DNA of 64,000 nucleotides. Origin: Comamonas antarctica (GTDB lineage Bacteria > Pseudomonadota > Gammaproteobacteria > Burkholderiales > Burkholderiaceae_C). Shown here in pieces: positions 24,708 through 35,051 of the stretch (within the stretch, counting starts at the first letter, position 1; each line of letters begins with the position of its first letter). A program made the position numbers and the translations under genes. The stretch covers positions 882,001-946,000 of the forward strand of contig NZ_CP054840.1 of the NCBI RefSeq assembly GCF_013363755.1. The letters are read 5' to 3'. The notes under the pieces are model-generated. The model searched no databases. It was not told the origin of the DNA and was given only the letters and a program-made list of their open reading frames with translations.

Positions 24708-25583
24708 ATGATGCGGCTGCCTTCGCGTTCCCTGCAGCGCTGCGCGCGGCGCTCGCCCGCGCGCGCGCGCGGCGTGTCGCTGATCGATCTGCTGATCGGC
24801 ATTGCGCTGGGCCTGGTGGTGGTGGCGGTGGCGATGGTCGGGCTCATGACTTCGCGCAGCATCACCGGCACCGTCTCCGAGGCCTCGGTGATGCAGCAGC
24901 AGGCGGCCTATGCGTTTCGCGTCATGGGCCAGCAGCTGCGCCAGGCCGGCAGCCTGGAGCTGAGCCTGTCGCCGGCCATCATGCCGGGCGCCGATCCGAA
25001 TTCGGCCATGTCGCCCGTGGCCTTCGATCCGCCCGATCCCGCGGGCGTGCGCAGCCAGTTCAACCGCAGCACCAGCACGCTGACCGGCAGCGGCACGACC
25101 TCGCCCAGTTTCACCGTGGGCTACCAGAACTACGTCGAATCCGTGACGCCGGCGGACGCGCCGGTCACGGCGGCGCTGCTGCGCGATTGCCTGGGCCGCA
25201 ACCGCGTGACGTCGGGCGTGCCCGATGCCGCAGTGCTGGCCAGCACCTTCGCGCGCAATGCCGACACCAACGAGCTGACCTGCGTCGGCACGGGCAGCGA
25301 GACCCGCCGGGCGATCATCGCGAACGTCACCGACATGCGCGTGCGCTACCTGGTGCAGAACCCCGGCACCACCAGTCTGCGCTATTTCGCCGATCCGGCG
25401 AACGTCGCCGCCTGGAACAACGTCTATGCGCTGGAAGTCTGCCTCGAGCTCAGCGGCACCGAGGCGATCGCCGCGCCCGATGCGCAATACACCAATTGCG
25501 CGGGCGCCAATGCGTCCTATGGCGACCGCCTGCGCATGGTGTTCCGCACCGTCTACCAGATCCGCAGCCAGGGACAGCTCTGA
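24708..25583 (+). CDS. pilW: type IV minor prepilin PilW, with Asp at +5
   Basis: A 291-residue PilW-type prepilin. The leader ends ARARG at residue 22, followed by VSLIDLLIGIALGLVVVAV. The residue at +5 is Asp27 where nearly all pilins have Glu. The rest matches PilW (QQQAAYAFRVMGQQLRQAG, a long beta-rich head). ATG codons at 24708 and 24711 are both possible starts. It sits between pilV and pilX with two-base or smaller gaps. Asp may still neutralise the neighbouring subunit N-terminus, so function is plausible. Confidence 0.88.
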   Translation: MMRLPSRSLQRCARRSPARARGVSLIDLLIGIALGLVVVAVAMVGLMTSRSITGTVSEASVMQQQAAYAFRVMGQQLRQAGSLELSLSPAIMPGADPNSAMSPVAFDPPDPAGVRSQFNRSTSTLTGSGTTSPSFTVGYQNYVESVTPADAPVTAALLRDCLGRNRVTSGVPDAAVLASTFARNADTNELTCVGTGSETRRAIIANVTDMRVRYLVQNPGTTSLRYFADPANVAAWNNVYALEVCLELSGTEAIAAPDAQYTNCAGANASYGDRLRMVFRTVYQIRSQGQL

Positions 25584-25584
25584 C

Positions 25585-26331
25585 ATGCCGCGCACCTCTT
25601 TCTCCAGGCCGCCACGGCGCCGCGCACGCGAGCGCGGCGTGGCGCTGTATGTCGTGATCGTGTTCGTCATGCTGTCGATGCTGCTGGCCTCGTGGGCCGC
25701 GCGCGGCAGCCTGTTCAACGAGATGCTGGTCGGCAACGATGCCGACTACCGCCGCGCCTTCGAGGCCGCGCAGGCGATGCTGCAGGATGCGGAATTCGAC
25801 ATCCGCGGCGTGCGCCCGAGCGGCGAGGGCTGCCTGCCCAGCGACACCAGTGGCGATGTGTGCCGCGCCAGCACCGCGGTGTATTTCGATATCGAAACCA
25901 GGGAGCTTGAAAGCGTCCTGACGGTCATCAGTGCCAACGGGCCCACGACGGGCTGCTACAAGGGCATCTGCCGCAAGCGCACCGGCGTGCAGGATTTCTG
26001 GAACAACCGCGACCTGCTGGCGGCGATGACCGCGGCGGATGTCGGGGCCCGCTATGGGCAGTTCACCGGCGCCGACGCGGCCGAATCGGCCAACCCCTTG
26101 CTGAACGTCCGTACCGCGGGCCGCGGCGCCTGGTACTGGGTGGAAATGCTGCCGTACATGGACCCGAACGTGGCCTTGCTGGCCAGCCTGCCATCGAATT
26201 CCAACGTCGAGCGGTTTGCGCCGTCGCGCAGGAAGCTGCTGGTCTACCGCATCACCGCGCTGGCACGCGGCAACAAGCCCAGCACCGAGGTGGTGCTGCA
26301 ATCGGTGCTGTCCGTGCAATCCATCGACTAG
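25585..26331 (+). CDS. pilX: type IV minor prepilin PilX
   Basis: A 248-residue PilX-type minor pilin from ATG 25585. The leader ends RERG at residue 18, then VALYVVIVFVMLSMLLASWAA. There is no acidic residue at +5, as is usual for PilX and the GspK-like tip pilins. The NDADYRRAFEAAQAMLQDAE stretch matches the PilX N-terminal domain. It lies directly after pilW and before pilY1, and is likely part of the tip complex that carries PilY1. Confidence 0.86.
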   Translation: MPRTSFSRPPRRRARERGVALYVVIVFVMLSMLLASWAARGSLFNEMLVGNDADYRRAFEAAQAMLQDAEFDIRGVRPSGEGCLPSDTSGDVCRASTAVYFDIETRELESVLTVISANGPTTGCYKGICRKRTGVQDFWNNRDLLAAMTAADVGARYGQFTGADAAESANPLLNVRTAGRGAWYWVEMLPYMDPNVALLASLPSNSNVERFAPSRRKLLVYRITALARGNKPSTEVVLQSVLSVQSID

Positions 26332-26385
26332 CCACCACCGTCCCCTATGGCCTCTTACCGTCTCGGCAATGTCGGAGAACTGACC

Positions 26386-29300
26386 ATGCGCGCACCCTTT
26401 CCCCTGGCCCTCCTGCTGGCCGCCATGGCGGCGCCCGCGTCGCTGTGGGCCGCGCAGATGAGCTTCGCGCAGTATCCCGCCGGCACGGCCTACAAGGCGC
26501 CGATTCCCAATGTGATCCTGTCGGTCGATACTTCGGGGAGCATGGCCTATTGCGATGTCAATGGTGCGCAAAACACCAGCAGCTCGACCTGCAACAAAAC
26601 CAACGCGGACATACGCCGCATCACCTATGTCAAGCAGGGGTTGGAGTCGACGCTGCTCAATACCACCAAGTATGACGAGCAGTTTCGGCTTTCCTGGCAG
26701 TCTTTTGCCTGCGACAGCATTCCCTCCAGAGATGGCAATTGCAATGGCGACAATTCCATCGCCAAGTTTTCCGGCACGCACAAGACCAATTTCAAGAACT
26801 GGGTCTCCAAGTTAAGCGCGACAGGCAGCACGCCTTCGCACAACCTGGTCTACAACGCCGGTGAGTACCTCAAGACGACGGGCAAGGACAGCCCGTGGAA
26901 TGCGGTGCCTGGCACGGCCGACAGCGCTCCGCTGGCCTGCCGGCGCGCGTATCACATCTTCCTCACGGACGGCGGCTGGAATTTCAGCTACGGTGACATT
27001 GACGGGGCATTCAAGGAGGCGATGAAGCTGCCGAATGCGAACGCCACCATTCCAGTGCAGAACATAGATTCAAGGGCTGGCACTTTTCCTGATGGCAAGA
27101 GCTATTCGGATTCCAGTGCACAGACCAGAATCTATCGCGACGATCATGCCAATCAAACCCGCAGCACGACTGTGAATCGGGTCACGACCTACTACGCCTA
27201 TCCCACGCTCGCGGAACTGGCGTTCGACTATTGGTCCACGGATCTGCAGCCAGGCATCAACAACGAACTGAAATCCAAAGTACGCAAGACCGGCCAGGAG
27301 ACTTTCACCTCCGGCTCGAAGTCGGTCATGTTCGACGAATACTGGAATCCGCGAAACGATCCAGCCAGCTGGCAGCATCTGGTGCAATACACCATCGGCT
27401 ATGGCAGCTATGCCGGCACGCTGAAGAAGAACAACACGACTTCTCCGCAGTTCACGGGTGGCGTGTTCGGCATGTACGACTCGGGCTTTGCGTCGTTGGC
27501 AGCCGGCGCAACCACCTGGGACAACGTCACCAATACCACGGCGGACAGCAAGTACGACGACTACCGCCCGCAGGAAATGTGGCACATGGCCATCAACAGC
27601 CGCGGCAAGTTCTATCCCGTGAGCGGCGGTGACCTGTCGGGCGTGTTCGCCGATATCTTCGACGACATCATCGTCGACACCACGGCGCCGGTGAGCGGCG
27701 CGACCTCGGTGTCGCGCTCGGTCAGCCGCGTGGGCACGCAGTCGTACCAGACCAACTACATTGCCGCGGACGATGCGAATTCGCTGGACAACCGCTGGTA
27801 CGGCTACGTGACCTCCAACGCCATTTCAACCAGCGGTGTCTCGACACCGAACCGGGACTGGGGCGTGGTGGACGGGCGCAATACCAGCTCCGCCGACAAG
27901 CTCGATGCGCGCTCGGCCGGCGACATCGCGCAGCGCCTGGTGGTGTCCTACGACCTCCAGCGCAGCGGCAGCAAGGCGGTCTCGTTCAAATGGGCCAACC
28001 TGAGCACGGCCACCACCACGGCGGCCTCGGCGCGCATGTGGCTCAACAAGGGGGTCACGGGCAGCGCCACCAGCATTGCCGGCGACGGCCGCGGCGAGGA
28101 CCGGCTCAATTTCATCCGCGGCGACCGCAGCAAGGAGCAGCGCAGCGGGAACACCGGCGCCACCTTCCGCAACCGCAAGTCGCGCCAGGGCGACATCGTC
28201 AATTCGGCCATCTGGTACACCGGCGTGCCCAGCAACGGCTACTCCGCCAGCAGCTACCAGAGCTTTGCCAGCAGCCACCGCACGCGGCTGCCGATGCTCT
28301 ACGTGGGCGGCAACGACGGCATGCTGCATGGCATCTCGGCCGAGGACGGCCAGGAGAAGATCGCCTATGTGCCGCATGGCGTGCTGCAGAACATCGCCAA
28401 GCTCACCGATCGCATCGACCCGGTCTACACCCACCAGTACTACGTCGACGGCTCGCCGTTCACGGGTGACGTCAACATCGGCACGGACACGCCCGCATGG
28501 CGCACCTACCTCGCGGGCACGCTGGGCGCGGGTGGCCGCGGCTACTTCGTGCTGGACGTGACCAACCCCGGCCCCGCCGCGCGCACCTCCACGGTCAGCA
28601 ACGGCTTCACCGAAGACAATGTGGCCAACCTGGTGGTGCTGGACAAGACCGCCGCGGCCGTCAACGACGCGCTGCCCACGGCCGGCAAGCCGGCCGATCC
28701 GAATGCCCATGCCGACATCGGCCACATCCTGGGCACGCCGGTGGTGGCCGAAAGCAACCAGCAGCGCGCGCTGCACATCACGCGCACCAACAACAACCGC
28801 TGGGCGCTGATCCTGGGCAACGGCTACAACAGCGCCAACGAGCGCCCGGTGCTGCTGATCCAGTACCTCGACGGCGACAAGGCGCTCAAGACCCTGCCCG
28901 CGGTCGCGGTCGGCGCGGCCGAGGCCACGGGCAACGGCCTGTCCACGCCGCAGTTCCTCGATGTCAACAGCGACGGCGCGCCCGACTATGTCTATGCAGG
29001 CGACCTGCGCGGCAATCTCTGGAAGTTCGATATCTCGCATGCCGACGACAGCCGCTGGGGCGTGGCGTTCAGCGGCGCGCCGCTGTTCACCGCGACCTAT
29101 TCGGCCGCGGCGGGCAATTCGAGCCGCCAGCCGATCACGACCGCGCCCGTGCTGCGCCCGAACCGCGAGGTGGGCGGCCTGATGGTGGCCTTCGGCACCG
29201 GCCAGAGCCTGACCGAGGAGGACCGTTCGGAGCGCGCCGTGCAGTCGGTCTACTCGGTGCTCGACAACACCCGCTATGCGGTGGCCGCCAGCGGCGCCGA

Positions 29301-29889
29301 CCAGGGCAAGGTCACGCCCGCGGCCACACCCGTGCCGGCCGCGGTGTCCGGCCGCTCGGCGCTGGTGGCGCAGGGCGTGGACAGCAGCAGCCAGACGGCT
29401 GGCACCGAGACCGCCGCCAGCCGCACGTTCTGGCGCCTGAGCAGCAACGACGTGAGCTATGCGTGCGCGGCCAACGCCGCCAGCTGCACGGCAAGGAAGG
29501 GCTGGTATCTGGACCTGCCGGTGTCGGGCGAGCGCGTGACCACCAACATCGACTTCTACGACGGCAGCAACCTGCTGGAAATCATCAGCGAGGTGCCGGC
29601 GTCGGGCAGCGCCACCGCGGCCGGCGAGGAAATCTGCGCGCCCACGCCCCAGGCCGCGCAGCCGTTCCGCACGCTGATCCATATCGCCTCCGGCAAGCCG
29701 CCGTCGGTGCCGGTGATGTACATGGGCGCGGGCTATGGCGCGCGCTTCGCGCGCATGACGGCCTCGACCAAGGAGCTGCGCGTCTCCACCAAGACCGAGC
29801 AGCTGCGCATGGGCAACGACGGCAAGAACGACCGCCTCGCACGGCTGCCCGAAGTGCTGATCCGCCCCAGCTGGCGGCAACTCAAATGA
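26386..29889 (+). CDS. pilY1: type IV pilus tip adhesin/assembly factor PilY1
   Basis: A 1167-residue protein from ATG 26386, chosen because GGAGAA lies 7 bases before it and a signal peptide follows at once ([22 protein letters not shown]). A von Willebrand A-like domain begins with the MIDAS motif DTSGSM at residues 48-53. The C-terminal half is a beta-propeller with the calcium site DVNSDGAPD at residues 859-867, the position type known to control pilus extension and retraction in Pseudomonas PilY1 (family knowledge). It lies between pilX and pilE, overlaps pilE by four bases, and is expected to sit at the pilus tip or outer surface. Confidence 0.92.
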   Translation: MRAPFPLALLLAAMAAPASLWAAQMSFAQYPAGTAYKAPIPNVILSVDTSGSMAYCDVNGAQNTSSSTCNKTNADIRRITYVKQGLESTLLNTTKYDEQFRLSWQSFACDSIPSRDGNCNGDNSIAKFSGTHKTNFKNWVSKLSATGSTPSHNLVYNAGEYLKTTGKDSPWNAVPGTADSAPLACRRAYHIFLTDGGWNFSYGDIDGAFKEAMKLPNANATIPVQNIDSRAGTFPDGKSYSDSSAQTRIYRDDHANQTRSTTVNRVTTYYAYPTLAELAFDYWSTDLQPGINNELKSKVRKTGQETFTSGSKSVMFDEYWNPRNDPASWQHLVQYTIGYGSYAGTLKKNNTTSPQFTGGVFGMYDSGFASLAAGATTWDNVTNTTADSKYDDYRPQEMWHMAINSRGKFYPVSGGDLSGVFADIFDDIIVDTTAPVSGATSVSRSVSRVGTQSYQTNYIAADDANSLDNRWYGYVTSNAISTSGVSTPNRDWGVVDGRNTSSADKLDARSAGDIAQRLVVSYDLQRSGSKAVSFKWANLSTATTTAASARMWLNKGVTGSATSIAGDGRGEDRLNFIRGDRSKEQRSGNTGATFRNRKSRQGDIVNSAIWYTGVPSNGYSASSYQSFASSHRTRLPMLYVGGNDGMLHGISAEDGQEKIAYVPHGVLQNIAKLTDRIDPVYTHQYYVDGSPFTGDVNIGTDTPAWRTYLAGTLGAGGRGYFVLDVTNPGPAARTSTVSNGFTEDNVANLVVLDKTAAAVNDALPTAGKPADPNAHADIGHILGTPVVAESNQQRALHITRTNNNRWALILGNGYNSANERPVLLIQYLDGDKALKTLPAVAVGAAEATGNGLSTPQFLDVNSDGAPDYVYAGDLRGNLWKFDISHADDSRWGVAFSGAPLFTATYSAAAGNSSRQPITTAPVLRPNREVGGLMVAFGTGQSLTEEDRSERAVQSVYSVLDNTRYAVAASGADQGKVTPAATPVPAAVSGRSALVAQGVDSSSQTAGTETAASRTFWRLSSNDVSYACAANAASCTARKGWYLDLPVSGERVTTNIDFYDGSNLLEIISEVPASGSATAAGEEICAPTPQAAQPFRTLIHIASGKPPSVPVMYMGAGYGARFARMTASTKELRVSTKTEQLRMGNDGKNDRLARLPEVLIRPSWRQLK

Positions 29890-30350
29890 TGGCAATCCTT
29901 ACGATGAAAACTGTGGACCGCCGGCAGCCGGCGCCGCGCCAGCGCGGCTTCACGCTGGTCGAACTGATGATCGTGGTGGCCGTGATCGGCATCCTCGCCG
30001 CGCTGGCCTATCCCAGCTATACCGAATACGTGCGCCGCGGCTACCGCGCCGAGGCCCGCGCCGGCCTGATGCAGGCCGCGCAATGGATGGAGCGCGCCGC
30101 GACCGCGAGCGGCACCTACCCCAGCATCGACGCGTTCGCGGCCACGGCGCTGGCCACGGTGTCTTCCGGCACCTATGCGATCTCGGTCACCGACCGCACG
30201 GACTCCACCTACACCTTGCAGGCCACGGCCAGGAACGCCCAGCGCGGCGACCGCTGCGGCAATTTCACGCTGGAGCAAAGCGGATTGCGCGGCGCCAACG
30301 GCAAGAAAGCGAATGTGGCTGACTACGATGGGAGCTGCTGGTCGCAATAA
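29886..30350 (+). CDS. pilE: type IV pilin-like protein PilE
   Basis: A 154-residue prepilin. The leader ends APRQRG at residue 21, then [22 protein letters not shown] with Glu at +5, the best class III signal of the cluster. The tail carries a Cys pair (RCGNF...CW) for the D-loop. ATG 29886 overlaps the pilY1 stop; ATG 29904 is an alternative with no better ribosome site. PilE in this gene order is a minor pilin assembled with PilVWX and PilY1, not the major PilA subunit. Confidence 0.9.
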   Translation: MMAILTMKTVDRRQPAPRQRGFTLVELMIVVAVIGILAALAYPSYTEYVRRGYRAEARAGLMQAAQWMERAATASGTYPSIDAFAATALATVSSGTYAISVTDRTDSTYTLQATARNAQRGDRCGNFTLEQSGLRGANGKKANVADYDGSCWSQ

Positions 30351-30375
30351 TGGGCGCCTGTTTCAGGAGCCTCCC

Positions 30376-32451
30376 ATGGACCAACCCGCCCAATCCGCAC
30401 CCGAATCCGCCAATCCACCCCCCGAGCCCGCCGCGCCGCGCATCACCTTCTCGGCGCCGGTGGTCGTTCCCGCGCTGCTGGTGCTGGGCGTGCTGCTCGT
30501 GCTGTGCGGTTTTTTCCCGCGGCATGCGGACCGCATCTTTTCCACCGCGCAGGGCTGGGTCATAGGCCACTTCGACTGGTTCTACACCATGGTGGTGTCG
30601 CTGTTCCCGGTGTTCCTGGTGCTGGTCGCGGTGAGCCGCTTCGGCAACATCCGGCTAGGGCCCGATGATGCCAAGCCCGAGTTCAACTTCATTTCATGGA
30701 GCGCGATGCTGTTTGCCGCGGGCATGGGCATCGGGCTGATGTACTTCGGCGTCGGCGAGCCGCTGCAGCATTACCTCAAGCCGCCGACGCAGGTTCCCGG
30801 CACGCCCGCGGCCGCGCGCGAGGCGCTGACCTCGACCTTCTTCCACTGGGGCATCCATGCCTGGTCGGTGTATGGCGTGATGGGGCTGGTGCTGGCGTAT
30901 TTCGGCTTCCGCTACAACCTGCCGTTGACCATGCGCTCGGGCCTGTACCCGCTGCTGCAGCAGCGCATCAACGGGCCCATCGGCCACAGTGTCGATACCT
31001 TCGCGCTGGTCGGCACGATTGCCGGGCTGGCGACGACGCTGGGCTATGGCGCGCTGCAGCTGGCCGCGGGCCTGAACATCGTGACCGGCTGGGACACCTC
31101 CACCGTGGGCTTTCGCGTCGGCCTGATCGTGCTGGTCGTGGGCCTGGCCGGCCTGTCGGCGGCCTCGGGGCTGGACAAGGGCGTGCGCCGGCTGTCCGAG
31201 GTCAATCTGCTGTTGACCATGCTGCTTTTGGGCTTCGTGCTGACCTTCGGTCCCACGGTGCACCTGTTCGAGGCGTTCAGCGAGAACATCGGCAACTACC
31301 TGTCGAGCCTGGTGGGCCTGTCGCTGCGCACCTTTGCCTATGAGGCGCCGCTGGAGCCGGGCTGGTTCGGCGACTGGACCATCCTCTACTGGGCCTGGTG
31401 GGTGTCCTGGTCGCCATTCGTCGGCATGTTCATCGCGCGCATCTCGCGCGGGCGCACGGTGCGCGAATTCATCATCGGCGTGCTGCTGATCCCCACTGCC
31501 TTCAACCTGCTGTGGATGACGGCCTTCGGCAATGGCGCGATCTGGATCGACACCCATGTGGCCCAGGGCGCGCTGGCGCAGACGGCGGGCAATGTCGACG
31601 CGCTGCTGTTCCGCTTCTTCGAGTACCTGCCGCTGGCCAAGGGCGTGTCGTGGCTGGCCATCATGCTGATCGCGATGTTCTTCGTCACCTCGGCCGACTC
31701 GGGCGCCTATGTCGTCGACGCGATTGCCTCGCGCGGCCACCCGCGCTCGCCGGTGTGGCAGCGGCTGTTCTGGGCATGCCTGCTGGGCGTGGTGGCGATC
31801 GCACTGCTGCTGGCCGGCGGTCTCAAGGCCTTGCAGGCCATGACGCTGGTGGCGGCGCTGCCGGTGGCGGCCATCATGGCGGTGCTGTGCGTGGGGCTGT
31901 GGCGCGGCATGCAGGCCGACCTGCGCAATGCCAGCCAGGACTGGGCGCCGGCCACCAGCTTCTGGAACGGCGAGCACTGGCGCAAGCGCCTGGAGCTGAT
32001 CGTGCGCCAGCCCAGCGCCGGCGACGTCCATGGATTCCTGCAGAAAACCGTGCTGCCGGCAATGCGCGAGGTGGCCGCGGAAATGGAGCGCCAGGGTGTG
32101 CATGCCGTGGTGCATGACAACAGTGCCGACACCGAAGGCGGCAATGCGGGCGCGGTGCATCTGAGCATTCCGATTGCCGAGTTGCGCGACTTCGTCTACG
32201 GCGTGCGGCCGGTCAGGCGCAAGCTGCCGGGCTACATCCTCACCGAAGTCACCGACGAGGAGGAGAACATGCGCCGCCATGTGGTCGAGCCCATCACCTT
32301 CTTTGCCGACGGCCGTGAAGGCTACGACATCCAGTACCTGCGGCGCGAGGAACTGATTGCCGACATCCTGCGCAACTACGAGCGCTATCTGTCGCTGACC
32401 GCGGACAAGCGCAACCTGCTGCTCAACCGGGCACCGGGACATATCGGATGA
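30376..32451 (+). CDS. BCCT-family betaine/choline transporter, BetT-like
   Basis: A 691-residue secondary transporter with 12 predicted membrane helices and a C-terminal cytoplasmic tail of about 170 residues. The core motif GMGIGLMYFGVGEP and the WAWWVSWSPFVGMFIARISRGRT segment are diagnostic of BCCT. GMGIGLMYFGVGEP has valine and glycine where BetP-like Na+-coupled betaine carriers differ, and the long tail resembles BetT, a proton-coupled choline carrier (family knowledge). The substrate, choline or glycine betaine, remains open. AGGAG lies 6 bases before ATG 30376. It follows pilE by 25 bases but is functionally unrelated, and ends before a terminator. Confidence 0.9.
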   Translation: MDQPAQSAPESANPPPEPAAPRITFSAPVVVPALLVLGVLLVLCGFFPRHADRIFSTAQGWVIGHFDWFYTMVVSLFPVFLVLVAVSRFGNIRLGPDDAKPEFNFISWSAMLFAAGMGIGLMYFGVGEPLQHYLKPPTQVPGTPAAAREALTSTFFHWGIHAWSVYGVMGLVLAYFGFRYNLPLTMRSGLYPLLQQRINGPIGHSVDTFALVGTIAGLATTLGYGALQLAAGLNIVTGWDTSTVGFRVGLIVLVVGLAGLSAASGLDKGVRRLSEVNLLLTMLLLGFVLTFGPTVHLFEAFSENIGNYLSSLVGLSLRTFAYEAPLEPGWFGDWTILYWAWWVSWSPFVGMFIARISRGRTVREFIIGVLLIPTAFNLLWMTAFGNGAIWIDTHVAQGALAQTAGNVDALLFRFFEYLPLAKGVSWLAIMLIAMFFVTSADSGAYVVDAIASRGHPRSPVWQRLFWACLLGVVAIALLLAGGLKALQAMTLVAALPVAAIMAVLCVGLWRGMQADLRNASQDWAPATSFWNGEHWRKRLELIVRQPSAGDVHGFLQKTVLPAMREVAAEMERQGVHAVVHDNSADTEGGNAGAVHLSIPIAELRDFVYGVRPVRRKLPGYILTEVTDEEENMRRHVVEPITFFADGREGYDIQYLRREELIADILRNYERYLSLTADKRNLLLNRAPGHIG

Positions 32452-32461
32452 GGGCTATGTC

Positions 32462-32515
32462 ACGCCCTGTTGTTTGTTATTTTTAAAAGGCAACGGGCGT
32501 TACATTTTATTTTGA
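32462..32515 (+). terminator. rho-independent terminator after the BCCT gene
   Basis: ACGCCCTGTTG at 32462-32472 pairs with CAACGGGCGT at 32491-32500 (10 pairs, one bulged T), then TACATTTTATTTTG. It separates the BCCT gene from pgaA. Confidence 0.65.
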
Positions 32516-32748
32516 CAAAAATAGAAGTAAGTATTTGAGGTCACACGGAATGGCTACCCAGAAAATAGGAGGCCTACAGGGGAGGATTACGGGTTTTGGG
32601 TGATTGCCGGGGCACCATGAGGATTTATATACATTTAGTTACTTCAAGTTAGGTAGAGCGCATCAATACCGCTGTTGTCATTTGAGGTCGGGACGCAAAA
32701 CAATCGCCTGTCGGTTGTCCCCACCCATTGGCATTCACAGCTTGGTTT
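32516..32748 (+). promoter_or_regulatory. AT-rich leader of pgaABCD with clustered GGA motifs
   Basis: About 230 bases without a gene precede pgaA. Four GGA-containing motifs fall within 32565-32623, including CTACAGGGGAGGAT, which resembles the CsrA/RsmA binding consensus. In E. coli, CsrA represses pgaA through several such sites in a long leader (established knowledge). Whether this leader works the same way is inference. Confidence 0.4.
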
Positions 32749-35049
32749 ATGCGCACATCTGCCTGTTCCTTCGAAGTCCCGTTCCGCGTGCGCGTTGCCC
32801 TGGCGGCCACCTTGCTGGCGCTGGCGGGCATGGCGTCGGGAGCGCCGCAGCCCGCGGCTTCCGAGCTGCCGGCGGCGCGCGACGCGCTGCTGGCGCAGGC
32901 GCAAGGCCAGCGCGATGCGCGCGACTGGCCGCTGGCACTGCACAGCTTTCGCCTGGGCCGCGAGCGCTATCCGCAGGACCTCGCGTTCCAGTGGGGCGAG
33001 ATCCAGACGCTGGCCGATGGCGGCCAGAGCGCCGAGGCCGTCGCGCTCGCGCAGCAGTTGCTCGAGCGCCGGCCCGACGATCCCGACACGCTGCTGGTGA
33101 TGGGCTATGCGCAGCTGCGCCATGCGGGCGTGTATGCGTCGCTGGAGTATGTCGACCGCGCCATGCAGCACGCTGGCGAGCGGCCGTATGTGGTGCGCGA
33201 ATACCTGCTGGCGCTGCAGCGCGCCCATCTCGCGGACGCGGCGCTGGAGATCGCGCGCCAGCGGCCAGGGCTGTTGAGCGCGCAGCAGCAATGGGAGCTC
33301 GAGGCCGATGCCGCGGCCGAGAATGTGCGCCATGCGGCGTTGCCGGCGCGCGGCGAGGCCGAGCGCTTCGACGCCGCCGACCGCGCGCTGGCGCGCTACG
33401 ACGCGCTGCTGGCGCAGTGGCGCAGCGCCGGCAATGTGCCGGCTGCGCTGGTGCAGCGCGTGCGCATCGACCGCTTGCAGGCGCTGCATGCGCGCTCCAG
33501 GATGCAGGAGCTGGTCGATGAATACGAGGCGCTGGTGGCCGAAGGCGCCGAGGTGCCGGTCTATGCGCTGGGCGATGTCGCCTCGGCCTACCTGTACCTG
33601 AAGCAGCCGCAGCGCGCGGCCGCGCTGTACCGCCAGCTGATCGCCGCCAACTACCTGCGCCATGAGGTGAGCGCGCGCCAGGACCAGGACTTCGGCCTGC
33701 AGTATGCGTATGCCGACCAGGGCGAATTCGAGGCCGCGCGCCAGTCGGCGCACGCGGTGGCGGCGCAGCAGCCGCCCTGGCGCACGCTCGAAGGCGACAA
33801 GGAGGCCACGCCCAATCCCGCCTATCTCGATGCCCGGCACATGGCGGCCATGATGGACTTCTACGCCGGCGATACGCCCGGCGCGCAGCGGGCGCTCGAA
33901 CGCCTGGTGGCCGCGGCGCCGACGCGCAGCCATCTGCGCGTCGATCTCGCCACGGTCTACGCCGCGCGCGGCTGGCCGCGCAAGGGCGAGATCGAGCTGA
34001 AGATCGCCGAAGCCCATGATCCGCGCGACGTGGGCCTGGAGACGGCCCAGGGGCAGGTCGCGCTGGACCTGCAGGAATGGCGCCAGGCGCGCGAACTGAG
34101 CGCCGACACGCTGGCGCGCTACCCCGAGAACCAGCGCGCGCAGCGCCTGGCGCGCCAGTGGCGCGCGCATGACTCGGCCGAACTGCAGCTGGCGCTCAGC
34201 AAGGGCCTGGGCAACGACAACCCGATTGCCGGCGGCCGCGACCTGGGCGCCGAGGCCACGCTCTACTCGCGGCCGCTGGCCGAGAACTGGCGGCTGCTGG
34301 CGGGCCTGGGCCAGCGCCGCGGCAACTTCAGCGACGGCCGCGCGCAGCACAACTTCGTGCGCGCCGGGCTCGAATGGCGCAGCCGCGACTGGACCGTGCT
34401 GGGCGAACTCGCGGAAAACCATTTCAGCCATGGCGGCCGCACCGGCGGCGGCATCGGCGTCAACTACCAGATCGACGACGCCTGGTCGCTGCAGGCCGGC
34501 GCGCAGCGGCTCGCGCGCGACACGCCGCTGCAGGCCCTGCGCAACAACATCACCAGCGACCGGCTGGACCTGGGCGTGCGCTGGCGCCAGAGCGAGCGCC
34601 GGCAATGGAGCTTCTCGGCCTCGCCCTCGAACTTCAGCGACGGCAACCGCCGCCGCTCGCTGCTGCTCAGCGGCCAGGAGCGCCTGGTGACCCGGCCGAA
34701 CTGGTACCTCGATGCCGGCGTCGAGATCTACGCCACGCGCAACCGGCGCAACGACGTGGCTTATTACAGCCCGCTCTCCGAGCGCAGCCTGCTGCCCTCG
34801 CTGCGCTGGAACCACACGCTGCGCCAGGACTCCGCGCGGGCCTGGACGCAGTTCGCGGGCATCGGCCTGGGCGGCCTGACCCAGCAGGGCTACGGCGGCA
34901 GTGCGCTGGGCGTGCTCAGCTACGGCCAGCGCTACCGCATCAACGATCTCTTCGAGGTCGGCGGCACGCTGTCGGCGATCTCGCGCAGCTATGACGGCCG
35001 GCGCGAGCGCGAATGGCGCATTGCATTCGACCTGAACCAACGCTTCTGA
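32749..35049 (+). CDS. pgaA: poly-N-acetylglucosamine outer-membrane export porin PgaA
   Basis: A 766-residue PgaA. The signal peptide (about residues 1-30, ending GMASGA) is followed by a tetratricopeptide-repeat superhelix to about residue 470, then a C-terminal beta-barrel ending in FDLNQRF with terminal Phe. The TPR domain binds deacetylated PNAG and PgaB, and the barrel exports the polymer (family knowledge). ATG 32749 is preferred; an in-frame TTG at 32728 would lengthen the N-terminus without need. It is the first of four pga genes and lies two bases before pgaB. Confidence 0.93.
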   Translation: MRTSACSFEVPFRVRVALAATLLALAGMASGAPQPAASELPAARDALLAQAQGQRDARDWPLALHSFRLGRERYPQDLAFQWGEIQTLADGGQSAEAVALAQQLLERRPDDPDTLLVMGYAQLRHAGVYASLEYVDRAMQHAGERPYVVREYLLALQRAHLADAALEIARQRPGLLSAQQQWELEADAAAENVRHAALPARGEAERFDAADRALARYDALLAQWRSAGNVPAALVQRVRIDRLQALHARSRMQELVDEYEALVAEGAEVPVYALGDVASAYLYLKQPQRAAALYRQLIAANYLRHEVSARQDQDFGLQYAYADQGEFEAARQSAHAVAAQQPPWRTLEGDKEATPNPAYLDARHMAAMMDFYAGDTPGAQRALERLVAAAPTRSHLRVDLATVYAARGWPRKGEIELKIAEAHDPRDVGLETAQGQVALDLQEWRQARELSADTLARYPENQRAQRLARQWRAHDSAELQLALSKGLGNDNPIAGGRDLGAEATLYSRPLAENWRLLAGLGQRRGNFSDGRAQHNFVRAGLEWRSRDWTVLGELAENHFSHGGRTGGGIGVNYQIDDAWSLQAGAQRLARDTPLQALRNNITSDRLDLGVRWRQSERRQWSFSASPSNFSDGNRRRSLLLSGQERLVTRPNWYLDAGVEIYATRNRRNDVAYYSPLSERSLLPSLRWNHTLRQDSARAWTQFAGIGLGGLTQQGYGGSALGVLSYGQRYRINDLFEVGGTLSAISRSYDGRREREWRIAFDLNQRF

Positions 35050-35051
35050 AC

